Below, piece after piece: positions 1 to 8,615 of a stretch of DNA of 8,615 bases. Origin of the DNA: Candidatus Neomicrothrix sp. UBA4742 (GTDB lineage Bacteria; Actinomycetota; Acidimicrobiia; Acidimicrobiales; Acidimicrobilacustridaceae); the NCBI GenBank assembly GCA_002403895.1, contig DHIQ01000268.1, positions 2,666-11,280 of the forward strand. The letters run 5' to 3'. Position numbers and translations under genes: made by a program. Below the pieces are notes generated by a model. That model made no database searches. It had not been told where the DNA came from and saw only the letters and a list, made by a program, of their open reading frames with translations. Numbering within the stretch: the first letter of the stretch is position 1; every line of letters starts with the position of its first letter.

Positions 1-923
1 TCGGCCGCGCACCAGTACACGTCGGTGTCGGGGTGCAGGTCGAAGACGTACTTGTGGCTGAAGGCGACCTGGGTGAGGTAACCGCCGGTGGTGTGCATGA
101 TGCCTTTGGGTTTGGCCGTCGTCCCTGACGTGTACAGCAGGTACAGCAGGTCCTCGCTGCCCATGTGCTCGGGCGGGCACTCAGCCGATGCCTCGGCCAT
201 GAGGTCGTGGTACCAGTGGTCGCGGCCCTCGACCATGGTCACGTCCCCCTTGGTCCGCTGGACGACGACCACGGCGGTGACTGAAGGCGTGGCCGTGACC
301 GCCTCGTCGACAGCCGGCTTGAGGGGAGCGGCGGCGCCCTTGCGAAAACCACCGTCGGCAGTGACGATGACCTTGGCCTCGGCGTCATTGACCCGGTCGA
401 TGATCGAGTCGGGTGAGAACCCACCGAAGATGCAGGAGTGGGCCGCGCCGATGCGGGTGCAGGCCAACATCGCCACCGGCAGCTCCGGGATCATCGGCAT
501 GTAGATGCCCACCCGGTCCCCCCGTTCGACACCGAGCGAGCGCAGGACGTTGGCGAATCGGCAAACCTCCTCGTGTAGCTGCGCGTAGGTGATGGTGCGG
601 GTGTCGCCAGGCTCGCCCTCCCAGTGATAGGCGATCTTGTCGCCCCGACCGGCTTCGACGTGACGGTCCAGGCAGTTGTAGGAGACGTTGAGCGTGCCGC
701 CCACAAACCACTTGGCGAAGGGCAGCTGCCAATCGAGCACCGTGTCGAAATCGTCGAACCAGGACACCAGCTCTCGGGCCTGGCGAGCCCAGAACGCCTC
801 GTAGTCGGCCTCGGCCTCGTCGTAGAGCGCACGGTCGGTGACCAACGCCTGAGACTGGAACTGTGGCGACGGCGGGAACGTCCTCTTCTCGATGAGGTAG
901 TCCTCGATGGTGGGCTCGGCCAT
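1..923 (-). CDS. acs: acetyl-CoA synthetase (AMP-forming), N-terminal 307 residues, truncated by window edge
   Basis: Acetyl-CoA synthetase converts acetate, ATP and CoA to acetyl-CoA, AMP and PPi in the cytoplasm. The frame is open from the ATG at 923 through base 1, giving 307 codons of an expected roughly 650, so the C-terminal half is outside the window. An ACAS_N-type region is seen at about residues 35-90, with [19 protein letters not shown] at 71-89, and the AMP-binding domain follows. Further signatures are [20 protein letters not shown] (141-160), [10 protein letters not shown] (162-171) and the ATP-binding loop [11 protein letters not shown] (264-274). The visible part ends in the conserved DVYWCAA. 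A GGGAG ribosome site lies 9 nt before the ATG. Against enteric Acs, the loop has Ala for the second Gly, and the second Arg of the CoA-phosphate pair (R-x-x-R) is Ala197 while Arg194 is kept. I believe related actinobacterial enzymes share such changes. A propionate-preferring relative is possible. It is 120 bp downstream of the methyltransferase gene and probably has its own promoter. Confidence 0.88.
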   Translation of the reverse strand, partial: MAEPTIEDYLIEKRTFPPSPQFQSQALVTDRALYDEAEADYEAFWARQARELVSWFDDFDTVLDWQLPFAKWFVGGTLNVSYNCLDRHVEAGRGDKIAYHWEGEPGDTRTITYAQLHEEVCRFANVLRSLGVERGDRVGIYMPMIPELPVAMLACTRIGAAHSCIFGGFSPDSIIDRVNDAEAKVIVTADGGFRKGAAAPLKPAVDEAVTATPSVTAVVVVQRTKGDVTMVEGRDHWYHDLMAEASAECPPEHMGSEDLLYLLYTSGTTAKPKGIMHTTGGYLTQVAFSHKYVFDLHPDTDVYWCAA

Positions 924-932
924 GCGCGTGCG

Positions 933-937
933 CTCCC
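933..937 (-). promoter_or_regulatory. ribosome binding site of acs
   Basis: On the minus strand this reads GGGAG, 9 nt before the ATG at 923. It supports that ATG as the acs start, and no in-frame upstream start has a comparable site. Confidence 0.5.
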
Positions 938-947
938 GTTTCGTTCG

Positions 948-978
948 GCTGGGACTGCTCGGACTGCTCAGCTGGGAC
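948..978. repeat. short direct repeats in the acs leader
   Basis: The 9-mer ggactgctc occurs twice back to back at 952-960 and 961-969. The octamer gctgggac occurs at 948-955 and again at 971-978, framing the pair. The cluster lies between the weak -10 candidate and the acs ribosome site, where a regulator or a leader RNA structure could act. It resembles no operator I recognise. Confidence 0.45.
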
Positions 979-986
979 GACTGCCG

Positions 987-992
987 AGCCTA
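987..992 (-). promoter_or_regulatory. weak candidate -10 element for acs
   Basis: The minus strand reads TAGGCT, which fits the actinobacterial TANNNT -10 pattern. It lies just past the hairpin that follows the methyltransferase gene and about 64 nt before the acs ATG. No convincing -35 hexamer sits at 16-18 nt; the nearest resemblance, TTGGTC, is only 9 nt upstream. Such hexamers arise easily by chance, so this is a suggestion based mainly on position. Confidence 0.2.
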
Positions 993-1010
993 CTTGCGAG
1001 CGACCAATCG

Positions 1011-1038
1011 CCGGGGGGCCTCATCGACCGCCTCCCGG
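1011..1038 (-). terminator. possible hairpin terminator after the methyltransferase gene
   Basis: Starting 5 nt after the stop codon, the transcript can form a stem of CCGGG pairing with CCCGG (5 bp), an A/C mismatch and a further 3 bp (GGC with GCC), closing a 10-nt loop. No U-tract follows, so it is not a classical intrinsic terminator. U-poor hairpin terminators have been proposed in high-G+C actinobacteria. Its position at the end of the nuo cluster fits termination or partial read-through into acs. Stable stems are common by chance at this G+C. Confidence 0.35.
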
Positions 1039-1043
1039 TGGCC

Positions 1044-2198
1044 TCACCCCACCACCCACTGCAGGACCCGGAACCCGCCCAGACCGGCCGGGTCGACCAG
1101 CGCCTTGGACTCGGCCACACGCGACCGGGCGCGCAGGGCCTGAAGATCGCCGATGTGGGCTCGTTCCGACCACAAGCGGCGACCCTCGGCCACCAGCTCG
1201 GCCAGGCCGTGGGCCTCGAGGAAGGCGGCCTGGTCGAAGACGGTGTCGGGCTCGCGCACCAGGGACAGCTGGGTCTGGTCAACCTCGCAAGTGATGTCCT
1301 GCGAACCGAGCTCCTCCCAGGGCGCGGCGCCGGGCGTGTGCTCCCGGTAGGTGCGCACCCATTGCACCCAGGGGCGGGCGGCCAACTCCGGCGCCGTCGA
1401 CGCGTAGTCGATGACCACCACCCGACCCCGCTCCACCCGGGCCAGCGCCTCGCCCAACCAGTCGGCGGCTGCCCGCTGCAGCGGGATCCGGGCACCGGGA
1501 CCGGCATCGGGAGCAAGGCGATCGGCAAGAGCGGCGTCGGACTGACGGGCAGGTACGAGCGTCTCGACCAACGGGAGATCGTCACCGGTGAGCGACAGAC
1601 GGACCTCGAGCCAACCATCGCGACCCCGCTCGACGAGCCCGAAGGCGAGGTTGTCCAGCAACTCGTTGGCCAGCACCACCCCGACCACGGCAAAGGCGGG
1701 GAGCTCGGCCAGCGACACCACCCGAGGGCCGGTGCCGGCTGCGCCCTCGCCGGCTGCGTCCTCATCATCGTCGTCCCCGGCGCGAGGGGGGAAGGCCAAC
1801 GACGGATCAGTCACCGGGAGGTGCACGCCATGCTCGGCCCGCAGGGCCGACGACCGCTCCACCAACAGATACGTGAGCGCGGGCGCGCAGCGCGGTTCGG
1901 CCAGCAGCACAGTGCGGGCCAGCATCCCCCGCCCGGCCGCCGCCTCGATCACGGTGAACGGATCGGGGCGGCCCAATTCGTCCCACCAGGTGTCGAGGGC
2001 ACGGGCCACCACCGCGCCAAAGAGGGGGCCGACTTCGGGGCTGGTGAGGAAGTCGCCACGACGACCGGCCCCACCCGCGCCCGAGCCGTAGAACCCATGG
2101 TCCTCGTCATAGAGCGCGAGATCGATGACCGGGGCGCAACTGATCGGCCCGTGACGATGGATTCGGGCGGCCACCTCGCGGTCGAGGGGCGTCACCAT
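1044..2198 (-). CDS. SAM-dependent methyltransferase, COG1565/MidA/NDUFAF7 family, putative complex I assembly factor
   Basis: The 384-residue protein matches the class I methyltransferase family whose mitochondrial member NDUFAF7 dimethylates an arginine of NDUFS2, the NuoD homologue, and is needed for complex I assembly. Visible family signatures are the N-terminal ALYDEDHGFYGSG (28-40), GDFLTSPEVGPLFG (48-61), SAM motif I VIEAAAGRGML (83-93), LANELLDNLAF (176-186), VVVIDYA (260-266), TYREH (283-287) and GSQDITCEVD (298-307). Motif I has Ala87 where the first Gly of the GxGxG pattern is expected. An acidic run (residues 142-147) and a Gly/Ala-rich stretch to about 157 look like an inserted linker. 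No membrane segment is seen, so it is probably cytoplasmic. The start has no clear Shine-Dalgarno, but the family's N-terminal motifs begin close behind it. It lies 19 bp after nuoN, consistent with co-transcription. The bacterial substrate is inferred, not shown. Confidence 0.85.
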   Translation of the reverse strand: MVTPLDREVAARIHRHGPISCAPVIDLALYDEDHGFYGSGAGGAGRRGDFLTSPEVGPLFGAVVARALDTWWDELGRPDPFTVIEAAAGRGMLARTVLLAEPRCAPALTYLLVERSSALRAEHGVHLPVTDPSLAFPPRAGDDDDEDAAGEGAAGTGPRVVSLAELPAFAVVGVVLANELLDNLAFGLVERGRDGWLEVRLSLTGDDLPLVETLVPARQSDAALADRLAPDAGPGARIPLQRAAADWLGEALARVERGRVVVIDYASTAPELAARPWVQWVRTYREHTPGAAPWEELGSQDITCEVDQTQLSLVREPDTVFDQAAFLEAHGLAELVAEGRRLWSERAHIGDLQALRARSRVAESKALVDPAGLGGFRVLQWVVG

Positions 2199-2217
2199 GT
2201 CAGGTCCGCGGCAAGGC

Positions 2218-3732
2218 TCAGCGCCCGAGCGTGACCAGGTTCACCGAGTCGGTGAAGTGGGCCACGACCCCGGGCAGGACGCCGTAGATGAGCGTGATGG
2301 TGACGGTCAGGACCAAGGCGATGGAGATCGAGGCCGGCACCCGGATAGGGGCGAGGTCGCCGTCGGGGGCATCCTCCATGAACATCTCGCGCACCACTCG
2401 GAGGTAGTAGAAGGCGGCAATCACCGAGTTGACTCCCACCAGCACCGCCAGGGCATAGCCCTGGATCGTACCCGGCGCGACGAGCGAGCCGAAGATCACG
2501 AACTTGGCGAACCACCCACCCATGGGCGGGATGCCGGCCAGCGACGCCAGGAAGATGCCCATGCAAACCGCCAGGCCGGGGGCGTACTGGAACAGGCCCC
2601 CGAAGCTGGTGATCTCGGCTGAGCGGGTCTTGCGGGCCACGGCGATGACCACAGCGAAGGCCCCGAGGTTCATGATCACGTAGATCACCAGATAGGTGAC
2701 GATCGCCTTGAGGGCACCGACGCCCACCGAAGCGCTGGACCCGGCCACCGCAAACGGCGCCAGGATGTACCCGGCTTGGGCAATGCCCGAATAGGCCAGC
2801 ATGCGCACCACGTTGGTCTGGCGTAGAGCGATGAGGTTGCCGACGGTCATGGTGGCGGCGGCCAGAGCCCACATGAGGGGCTCGAACACGTCGTGACGAC
2901 CGTAGAACCCGACGAAGATCAGCTCGAGCAGGGCCACGAACCCGGCGGCCTTGGAGGCGGTGGACAGGAAGGCGGTGATCGGGGTGGGGGCGCCCTCGTA
3001 GGTGTCGGGCGCCCACGTGTGGAACGGGACGGCCGAGACCTTGAAGCCGAAGCCCACCAGCACGAAGACGATGGCCAGGGTGACCATGGCTTTGCTGTCG
3101 CCCAGGTCCCCGCCCACCTTGGCCCCGATCTCCGTCAGCACCGTCGTGCCGGTGAAGCCGTAGATCAGCGACATGCCGTAAAGCATGATGGCCGAGGCGA
3201 ACACGCCCATCAGGTAGTACTTCAGCCCGGCCTCGTTGCCCTTCAGGTCGCGCTTGCGCCACGTGGCCAGCATGTAGGCCGGAATGGACAGCAGCTCCAG
3301 GGCCACGAAGATGCCGATGAGGTCGCGGGTCGAGGCCATGACCATCATGCCCAACACCGACGAGAGCACGAGGATGTAGTACTCGCCCTCCCAATAGTCG
3401 CCCTCGGCGATCACGTTGGTGGACATCAACACCACGATGTAGCCGGTGAGGAGGAACAGGCCGGTGAGGACCAGGGTGAACTGGTCCACGACATAGGCCC
3501 CGCCGAACAGCACGCGAGGGGTGCCGTCGATGGCCAGGGTGATCACGGGGATAGCGGCACCCAGCAGGCCAATACCGGCCAGCGACGACAGGGCGCCCTT
3601 GGCCCCTCGAGGGGCGAACAGGTCGACGAGGATCATCACCACGATGACGCCGACCAACACGATCCCGGGGGCGAGCGCGTGATAGTCGACGGGCGGCGCC
3701 TCCCACGTGGTCGAGCTCAGCTGGGCAAGCAT
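2218..3732 (-). CDS. nuoN: NADH-quinone oxidoreductase subunit N
   Basis: NuoN is the antiporter-like proton-pumping subunit of the complex I membrane arm nearest the NuoJ/K/A/H module. The 504-residue product is close to the usual length and is hydrophobic throughout, with the Proton_antipo_M domain at about 135-430. Expected functional residues are present: Glu146 in LELLSIPAYML (TM5), Lys171 in KYYLMG, Lys231 and His238 in FKVSAVPFHTWAPDTYEGAP, Lys261 in TASKAAGF, and Lys410 in GWFAKF. These correspond to E. coli Glu133, Lys158, Lys217, His224, Lys247 and Lys395. GIAQAGYILAP (316-326) is also typical of NuoN, and PPMGGW at 402-407 precedes the TM12 Lys. The ATG at 3732 lies 7 bp after the nuoM stop, with only a G-rich stretch inside the nuoM end as a possible ribosome site, so translational coupling is likely. 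Confidence 0.97.
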   Translation of the reverse strand: MLAQLSSTTWEAPPVDYHALAPGIVLVGVIVVMILVDLFAPRGAKGALSSLAGIGLLGAAIPVITLAIDGTPRVLFGGAYVVDQFTLVLTGLFLLTGYIVVLMSTNVIAEGDYWEGEYYILVLSSVLGMMVMASTRDLIGIFVALELLSIPAYMLATWRKRDLKGNEAGLKYYLMGVFASAIMLYGMSLIYGFTGTTVLTEIGAKVGGDLGDSKAMVTLAIVFVLVGFGFKVSAVPFHTWAPDTYEGAPTPITAFLSTASKAAGFVALLELIFVGFYGRHDVFEPLMWALAAATMTVGNLIALRQTNVVRMLAYSGIAQAGYILAPFAVAGSSASVGVGALKAIVTYLVIYVIMNLGAFAVVIAVARKTRSAEITSFGGLFQYAPGLAVCMGIFLASLAGIPPMGGWFAKFVIFGSLVAPGTIQGYALAVLVGVNSVIAAFYYLRVVREMFMEDAPDGDLAPIRVPASISIALVLTVTITLIYGVLPGVVAHFTDSVNLVTLGR

Positions 3733-3739
3733 CGCCGGG

Positions 3740-5317
3740 TCAGTCCCCCACCGGGACGACGTGGGAGATCACGTGGGTGATGACGGCCGGGTCCGTGACC
3801 TTGAAGATGAGGTTCGGGAAGAAGCCGAGGACGACGATGCCCACCAGCATGGGTAGCCACGCCACCCACTCCAGCACGGTGACGTCATGGAGATGGGAGT
3901 CGTTGGCGAACTCTTCGGGCGGGGTACCGAACGCGGCGCGTTGGTAGAGCCAGAGGAGGTAGCCGGCAGCCAGCACCGTGCCGATAGCGGCGACCACCAT
4001 GTAGCCCCGGAACAACCCGACATTGGCCACGTTGGCCTGCCAGGCGGACAGGATCGCCGGGAACTCACCCCAGAAGCCGGCCAGACCGGGTAGACCGAGC
4101 GAGGCCATCGTGGTGATGCCGAGGATCCACCCCAGGTGGGGCATCGACGTGAGCATGCCGCCCAGCCGCTTGATCTCCAGCGTGTGGTAGCGCTCCTTGA
4201 CGCTGCCGGCCAGAAAGAAGAGCATCCCGGTGATCAGGCCGTGGGCCACCATGCCGAACACGGCGGCGTTGATGCCGAAGGTGGTGAGCGACGCGATGCC
4301 CAGCATGACGTAGCCCATGTGGGCCACCGAGGAGAAGGCGATGAGCCGTTTCATGTCCGTCTGGGCCAAACAACAGAGGGCGCCGTAGATGATGCCGATC
4401 ACGGCCAGCGCGCCGATGTAGGGCGCCCAGGTCCGCGCCGCGACAGGGAGGATGGGCACGGCGATGCGCACGAAGCCGTAGGTGCCGAGCTTCAGCAGGA
4501 CGGCGGCCAGGATGACGGAGCCCACGGTGGGGGCCTGGGTGTGGGCATCGGGCAACCAGGTGTGGAACGGGAAGATCGGCACCTTGATGCCGAACCCCAT
4601 GAACATGCCCCCGAAGATAAGGATCCCCGCCGTCGTCGACAGCGTTCTCGCTCCCACCGAAAGGAGTTGCATGTCGAAGGTGTGGACCACCTGGCCGTCG
4701 ATGCTGACCGGGGCCAGGAAGTAGAGGGCCAGGAAACTGACGATCATCAGGGCTGAGCCGAACAGGGTGTACAGGAAGAACTTGATGGAGGCGTACTGGC
4801 GCTGCTCGCCGCCCCAGATGCCGATGAGGAAGTACATCGGGAACAGCACGAGCTCGAAGAAGACGAAGAACAAGATGAGGTCTTCGGCCAGGAACGTTCC
4901 GATCATCCCCGTCTCCAAGATGAGGACAAGGATGAGGAACGCCTTGGGGTTATGGGGCTCGGGGAAGTGGTTCCACGAGTAGATGATGCAGAGCGGGACC
5001 ACCAACATCGTGAGGGCCAGCAGCGGCAGCGAAATGCCGTCCAGGGCCAGGTGGTAGTGGCTGTTGATGAACGTGATCCACGCCTTGTCGATCACGAACT
5101 GGAAGTCGCCGGAGCCCTGCGGGTAGCGGGGCGACGCCGTGTAGGCGAAGTTGGTGAACAGCAGCACACCCATCACGCCGACGGCCAGGCTGGTGACCAG
5201 GGCGACGACCTTGTGCAACTGCTCCTCGGCCTTGGGGATCACCAGCATGATCGCGACGCCCACCACCGGTAGGAACGTGGCGAGCGTGAGCCCCCAGCTG
5301 TCGAGAAACGATTTCAT
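3740..5317 (-). CDS. nuoM: NADH-quinone oxidoreductase subunit M
   Basis: NuoM is the middle antiporter-like proton-pumping subunit of the complex I membrane arm. The open frame extends upstream into nuoL, but the ATG at 5317 is chosen because it follows the nuoL stop by 16 bp, has an AGGAG site upstream and begins directly with the first membrane helix. The resulting 525-residue length is normal (E. coli 509). Key residues are Glu155 in FFELVLFPMYFLIGIWGG (TM5), Lys245 and His252 in IKVPIFPFHTWLPDAHTQAP, Lys276 in LLKLGTYGF, and Glu418 in GFWGEFP (TM12), where NuoM typically has Glu instead of the Lys of NuoL and NuoN. QTDMKRLIAFSSVAHMGYV (319-337) is also diagnostic. There are about 14 membrane segments. 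The region between residues 57 and 90 is a polar loop that should be extracytoplasmic. I see no anomaly. Confidence 0.97.
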   Translation of the reverse strand: MKSFLDSWGLTLATFLPVVGVAIMLVIPKAEEQLHKVVALVTSLAVGVMGVLLFTNFAYTASPRYPQGSGDFQFVIDKAWITFINSHYHLALDGISLPLLALTMLVVPLCIIYSWNHFPEPHNPKAFLILVLILETGMIGTFLAEDLILFFVFFELVLFPMYFLIGIWGGEQRQYASIKFFLYTLFGSALMIVSFLALYFLAPVSIDGQVVHTFDMQLLSVGARTLSTTAGILIFGGMFMGFGIKVPIFPFHTWLPDAHTQAPTVGSVILAAVLLKLGTYGFVRIAVPILPVAARTWAPYIGALAVIGIIYGALCCLAQTDMKRLIAFSSVAHMGYVMLGIASLTTFGINAAVFGMVAHGLITGMLFFLAGSVKERYHTLEIKRLGGMLTSMPHLGWILGITTMASLGLPGLAGFWGEFPAILSAWQANVANVGLFRGYMVVAAIGTVLAAGYLLWLYQRAAFGTPPEEFANDSHLHDVTVLEWVAWLPMLVGIVVLGFFPNLIFKVTDPAVITHVISHVVPVGD

Positions 5318-5330
5318 CGGATGTCCCAAG

Positions 5331-5333
5331 CTC

Positions 5334-5335
<2 letters not shown>
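5331..5335 (-). promoter_or_regulatory. ribosome binding site of nuoM
   Basis: The minus strand reads AGGAG, overlapping the nuoL TAG stop and 13 nt before the ATG at 5317. The spacing is long, but it is the best site in the region and favours this start over any upstream codon inside nuoL. Confidence 0.5.
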
Positions 5336-7604
<2,269 letters not shown>

Positions 7605-7612
7605 CGAGGCGA

Positions 7613-7912
7613 TCAACCCTTCATCAGATCGACATCGTCGACGTCGATGCTGCGACGGTTCCGATAGAGCATGAGCACCAACGCCAGGCCGACCCCGACC
7701 TCAGCGGCGGCGATGGCGATAACGAACAATGCAAACACCTGACCGGTGATGTCGTGTCGGTAGGCCCCGAAGGCGACCAGGTTGATGTTCACGGCGTTGA
7801 GCATCAACTCGACCGACATCAGCACCATCACGCCGTTGCGGCGGGCCAGCACCCCGTACACGCCGGTGCAGAACAAGATGGCGGCCAAGAACAAGAACTG
7901 GTTGAGCAGCAT
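7613..7912 (-). CDS. nuoK: NADH-quinone oxidoreductase subunit K
   Basis: NuoK is a small three-helix subunit linking the quinone-side module to the antiporter subunits. It resembles MnhC/MrpC-type subunits. The ATG at 7912 shares one base with the nuoJ stop (TGATG) and has a GCGAGG site 8 nt upstream. The product is 99 residues (E. coli 100), whereas the same frame open further upstream encodes sequence that is not NuoK-like. Both membrane glutamates required for coupling are present: Glu35 in [12 protein letters not shown] and Glu71 in [14 protein letters not shown], matching E. coli Glu36 and Glu72. RRN at 24-26 forms the usual basic cytoplasmic loop. The C-terminus VDDVDLMKG resembles the family's usual polar tail. 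It overlaps or abuts nuoL. No anomaly is seen. Confidence 0.97.
   Translation of the reverse strand: MLLNQFLFLAAILFCTGVYGVLARRNGVMVLMSVELMLNAVNINLVAFGAYRHDITGQVFALFVIAIAAAEVGVGLALVLMLYRNRRSIDVDDVDLMKG
7617..7621 (-). promoter_or_regulatory. ribosome binding site that decides the nuoL start
   Basis: The minus strand reads AAGGG inside the last nuoK codons. It is directly adjacent to the TTG at 7616, too close to serve it, and 12 nt before the ATG at 7604. It lies about 27 nt before the next ATG at 7589. This favours 7604. Confidence 0.4.
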
Positions 7913-8418
7913 CAGTCGCGCCTCGCCAGGACGATGGCCCCGATCAGGGCGGCCAGGAGCACGACCGAGATGATCTCGAACGGGAGCACGTAGGTGGAGA
8001 AGACCGAGTTGGCCACGTCGTTGGTGGTCTGCACCTGGAGATCCACGAACTGCACGTCGCGAAAGCCCCGCCACAGGCTGTAGCCCATGACCCCCAGCAG
8101 CAGGGCGGCGATGGCTGCGCCGACGGCGCGTTGTTCGTTGTCAGTGTCGTACATAGGACCCATCGGTGCCCGGGTCAACATGATGCCGAACAGGAAGAGC
8201 ACGATGATGGCCCCGATGTAGACCAGCACCTGGCTGATGGCGATGAACTCGGCGGCCAGCAGGATGTATAGGGCGGCCACCCCCGCCAGGACGAGCACCA
8301 GGTACAGGGCGGAATGCACGATGTTGCGGGCGGTCACCACCCGCACCGCGGCGAACACCATCATCGCGGCGATGAGGTAGAACGCGATGTTCTCGGCGAC
8401 CATCATCTGGGCCAGCAT
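7912..8418 (-). CDS. nuoJ: NADH-quinone oxidoreductase subunit J
   Basis: NuoJ is a five-helix membrane subunit at the joint between the quinone module and the proton-pumping arm. Its TM3 changes conformation during turnover in characterised complexes. The ATG at 8418 shares one base with the nuoI stop (TGATG) and has AGAAGG 10 nt upstream; in-frame ATGs at 8406 and 8403 are too far from it. The product is 168 residues, somewhat shorter than E. coli (184) because it stops soon after the last helix (LARRD). Membrane segments fall at about 11-29, 34-54, 58-81, 97-115 and 146-165. [20 protein letters not shown] (56-75) is the TM3 signature, and [13 protein letters not shown] (143-155) marks the last helix. 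Sequence upstream of the ATG in the same frame overlaps nuoI and is not coding. Co-transcribed and translationally coupled with nuoI and nuoK. Confidence 0.96.
   Translation of the reverse strand: MLAQMMVAENIAFYLIAAMMVFAAVRVVTARNIVHSALYLVLVLAGVAALYILLAAEFIAISQVLVYIGAIIVLFLFGIMLTRAPMGPMYDTDNEQRAVGAAIAALLLGVMGYSLWRGFRDVQFVDLQVQTTNDVANSVFSTYVLPFEIISVVLLAALIGAIVLARRD
7921..7926 (-). promoter_or_regulatory. ribosome binding site of nuoK
   Basis: The minus strand reads GCGAGG, 8 nt before the ATG at 7912 and inside the nuoJ end. It supports the short 99-residue NuoK rather than an upstream start in the same frame. Confidence 0.45.
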
Positions 8419-8615
8419 CAGCTCGGCACCTTCTTGACCTTCTGCTCCGAACCGGCCTCGTAGGCCTCGAAGTCGGGGACCGTCTCCATCCACTCCCCCA
8501 GCCGGCTCTTGTCGTGGAGCAGGTCGGCGATCCGGGGCTCGGAATACTCGTACTCGGGGCTCCAGAAGAGCGCTTCGAACGGGCACACCTCGACGCAGAT
8601 CCCGCAGTACATGCA
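8418..8615 (-). CDS. nuoI: NADH-quinone oxidoreductase subunit I, C-terminal 65 residues, truncated by window edge
   Basis: NuoI is the ferredoxin-like subunit of the peripheral arm that carries clusters N6a and N6b and passes electrons to NuoB. Only the last 65 codons are in the window; the start and the first 4Fe-4S motif lie beyond the right edge. The visible part opens with the complete second motif CMYCGICVEVCP (C-x2-C-x2-C-x3-CP), followed by FEALFWSPEYEYSE. The remaining roughly 40 residues form a charged tail with no second domain, ending in VKKVPS. The stop TGA shares a base with the nuoJ start. A ferredoxin of another kind is unlikely, given the nuoJ-nuoN order that follows. The completeness of the upstream part cannot be judged. 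Confidence 0.93.
   Translation of the reverse strand, partial: CMYCGICVEVCPFEALFWSPEYEYSEPRIADLLHDKSRLGEWMETVPDFEAYEAGSEQKVKKVPS
8429..8434 (-). promoter_or_regulatory. ribosome binding site of nuoJ
   Basis: The minus strand reads AGAAGG within the nuoI 3' end, 10 nt before the ATG at 8418. It is the clearest Shine-Dalgarno in the operon part seen here and fixes the nuoJ start. Confidence 0.55.

Noticed and set aside
957..989. GCTCGG/CCGAGC inverted repeat between the methyltransferase gene and acs
   Set aside because: The stem is only 6 bp with a 21-nt loop and no inner pairing that I can extend; too weak to call a terminator or operator.
624..2234. 536-residue open frame on the plus strand across the acs start and the whole methyltransferase gene
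   Set aside because: Its sequence is Gly/Arg/His/Gln-rich with no recognisable domain, and it is antisense to two well-supported genes. Long antisense frames are expected at this G+C.
2192..3706. Second 504-residue minus-strand frame coextensive with nuoN
   Set aside because: It is the shifted frame of nuoN, rich in Arg, His and Gly. The nuoN frame carries all family motifs.
7913..8074. N-terminal extension of the nuoK frame into nuoJ
   Set aside because: It encodes Arg/Gly-rich sequence over the conserved nuoJ end; NuoK from 7912 already has the full family length.

Overview
The window is a G+C-rich stretch in which every supported gene lies on the minus strand. It holds the distal half of a complex I (NADH:quinone oxidoreductase, nuo) operon. 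In transcription order, from the right edge to the left, the genes are nuoI (3' end only), nuoJ, nuoK, nuoL, nuoM, nuoN and a COG1565/MidA/NDUFAF7-type SAM-dependent methyltransferase. After a 120-bp gap comes the 5' half of an acetyl-CoA synthetase gene (acs), cut by the left edge. The base composition, the canonical 14-gene-type order and the style of NuoI, NuoL and Acs suggest a high-G+C actinobacterium, possibly of the Acidimicrobiia. That placement is inference and no marker gene is present to settle it.

Layout. 8418-8615: end of nuoI, with the second 4Fe-4S cluster motif. 7912-8418 and 7613-7912: nuoJ and nuoK, each starting in a one-base TGATG overlap with the preceding stop. 5334-7604: nuoL, overlapping the nuoK end or starting just past it depending on the start chosen, with an unusually long Thr/Glu/Pro-rich loop after TM2. 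3740-5317 and 2218-3732: nuoM and nuoN, separated by 16 and 7 bp. 1044-2198: the methyltransferase, 19 bp after nuoN. 924-1043: the only real intergenic region, with a GC hairpin and a weak possible promoter and leader repeats. 1-923: acs.

How they work together. NuoI passes electrons through its two 4Fe-4S clusters towards the quinone site. NuoJ and NuoK couple that module to the membrane arm. NuoL, NuoM and NuoN are the three antiporter-like proton-pumping subunits, and all keep the expected membrane Glu, Lys and His residues. The methyltransferase belongs to the family whose mitochondrial member methylates an arginine of the NuoD homologue during complex I assembly, so its place at the end of the operon suggests a complex I maturation role. 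Acs probably forms a separate unit that activates acetate.

Most of the window is ordinary core metabolism. The points worth a second look are the repeat-bearing extracytoplasmic insertion in NuoL, the methyltransferase coupled to the nuo operon together with its altered SAM motif, and the repeat cluster upstream of acs. I found no mobile element, CRISPR array, RNA gene or defence system.
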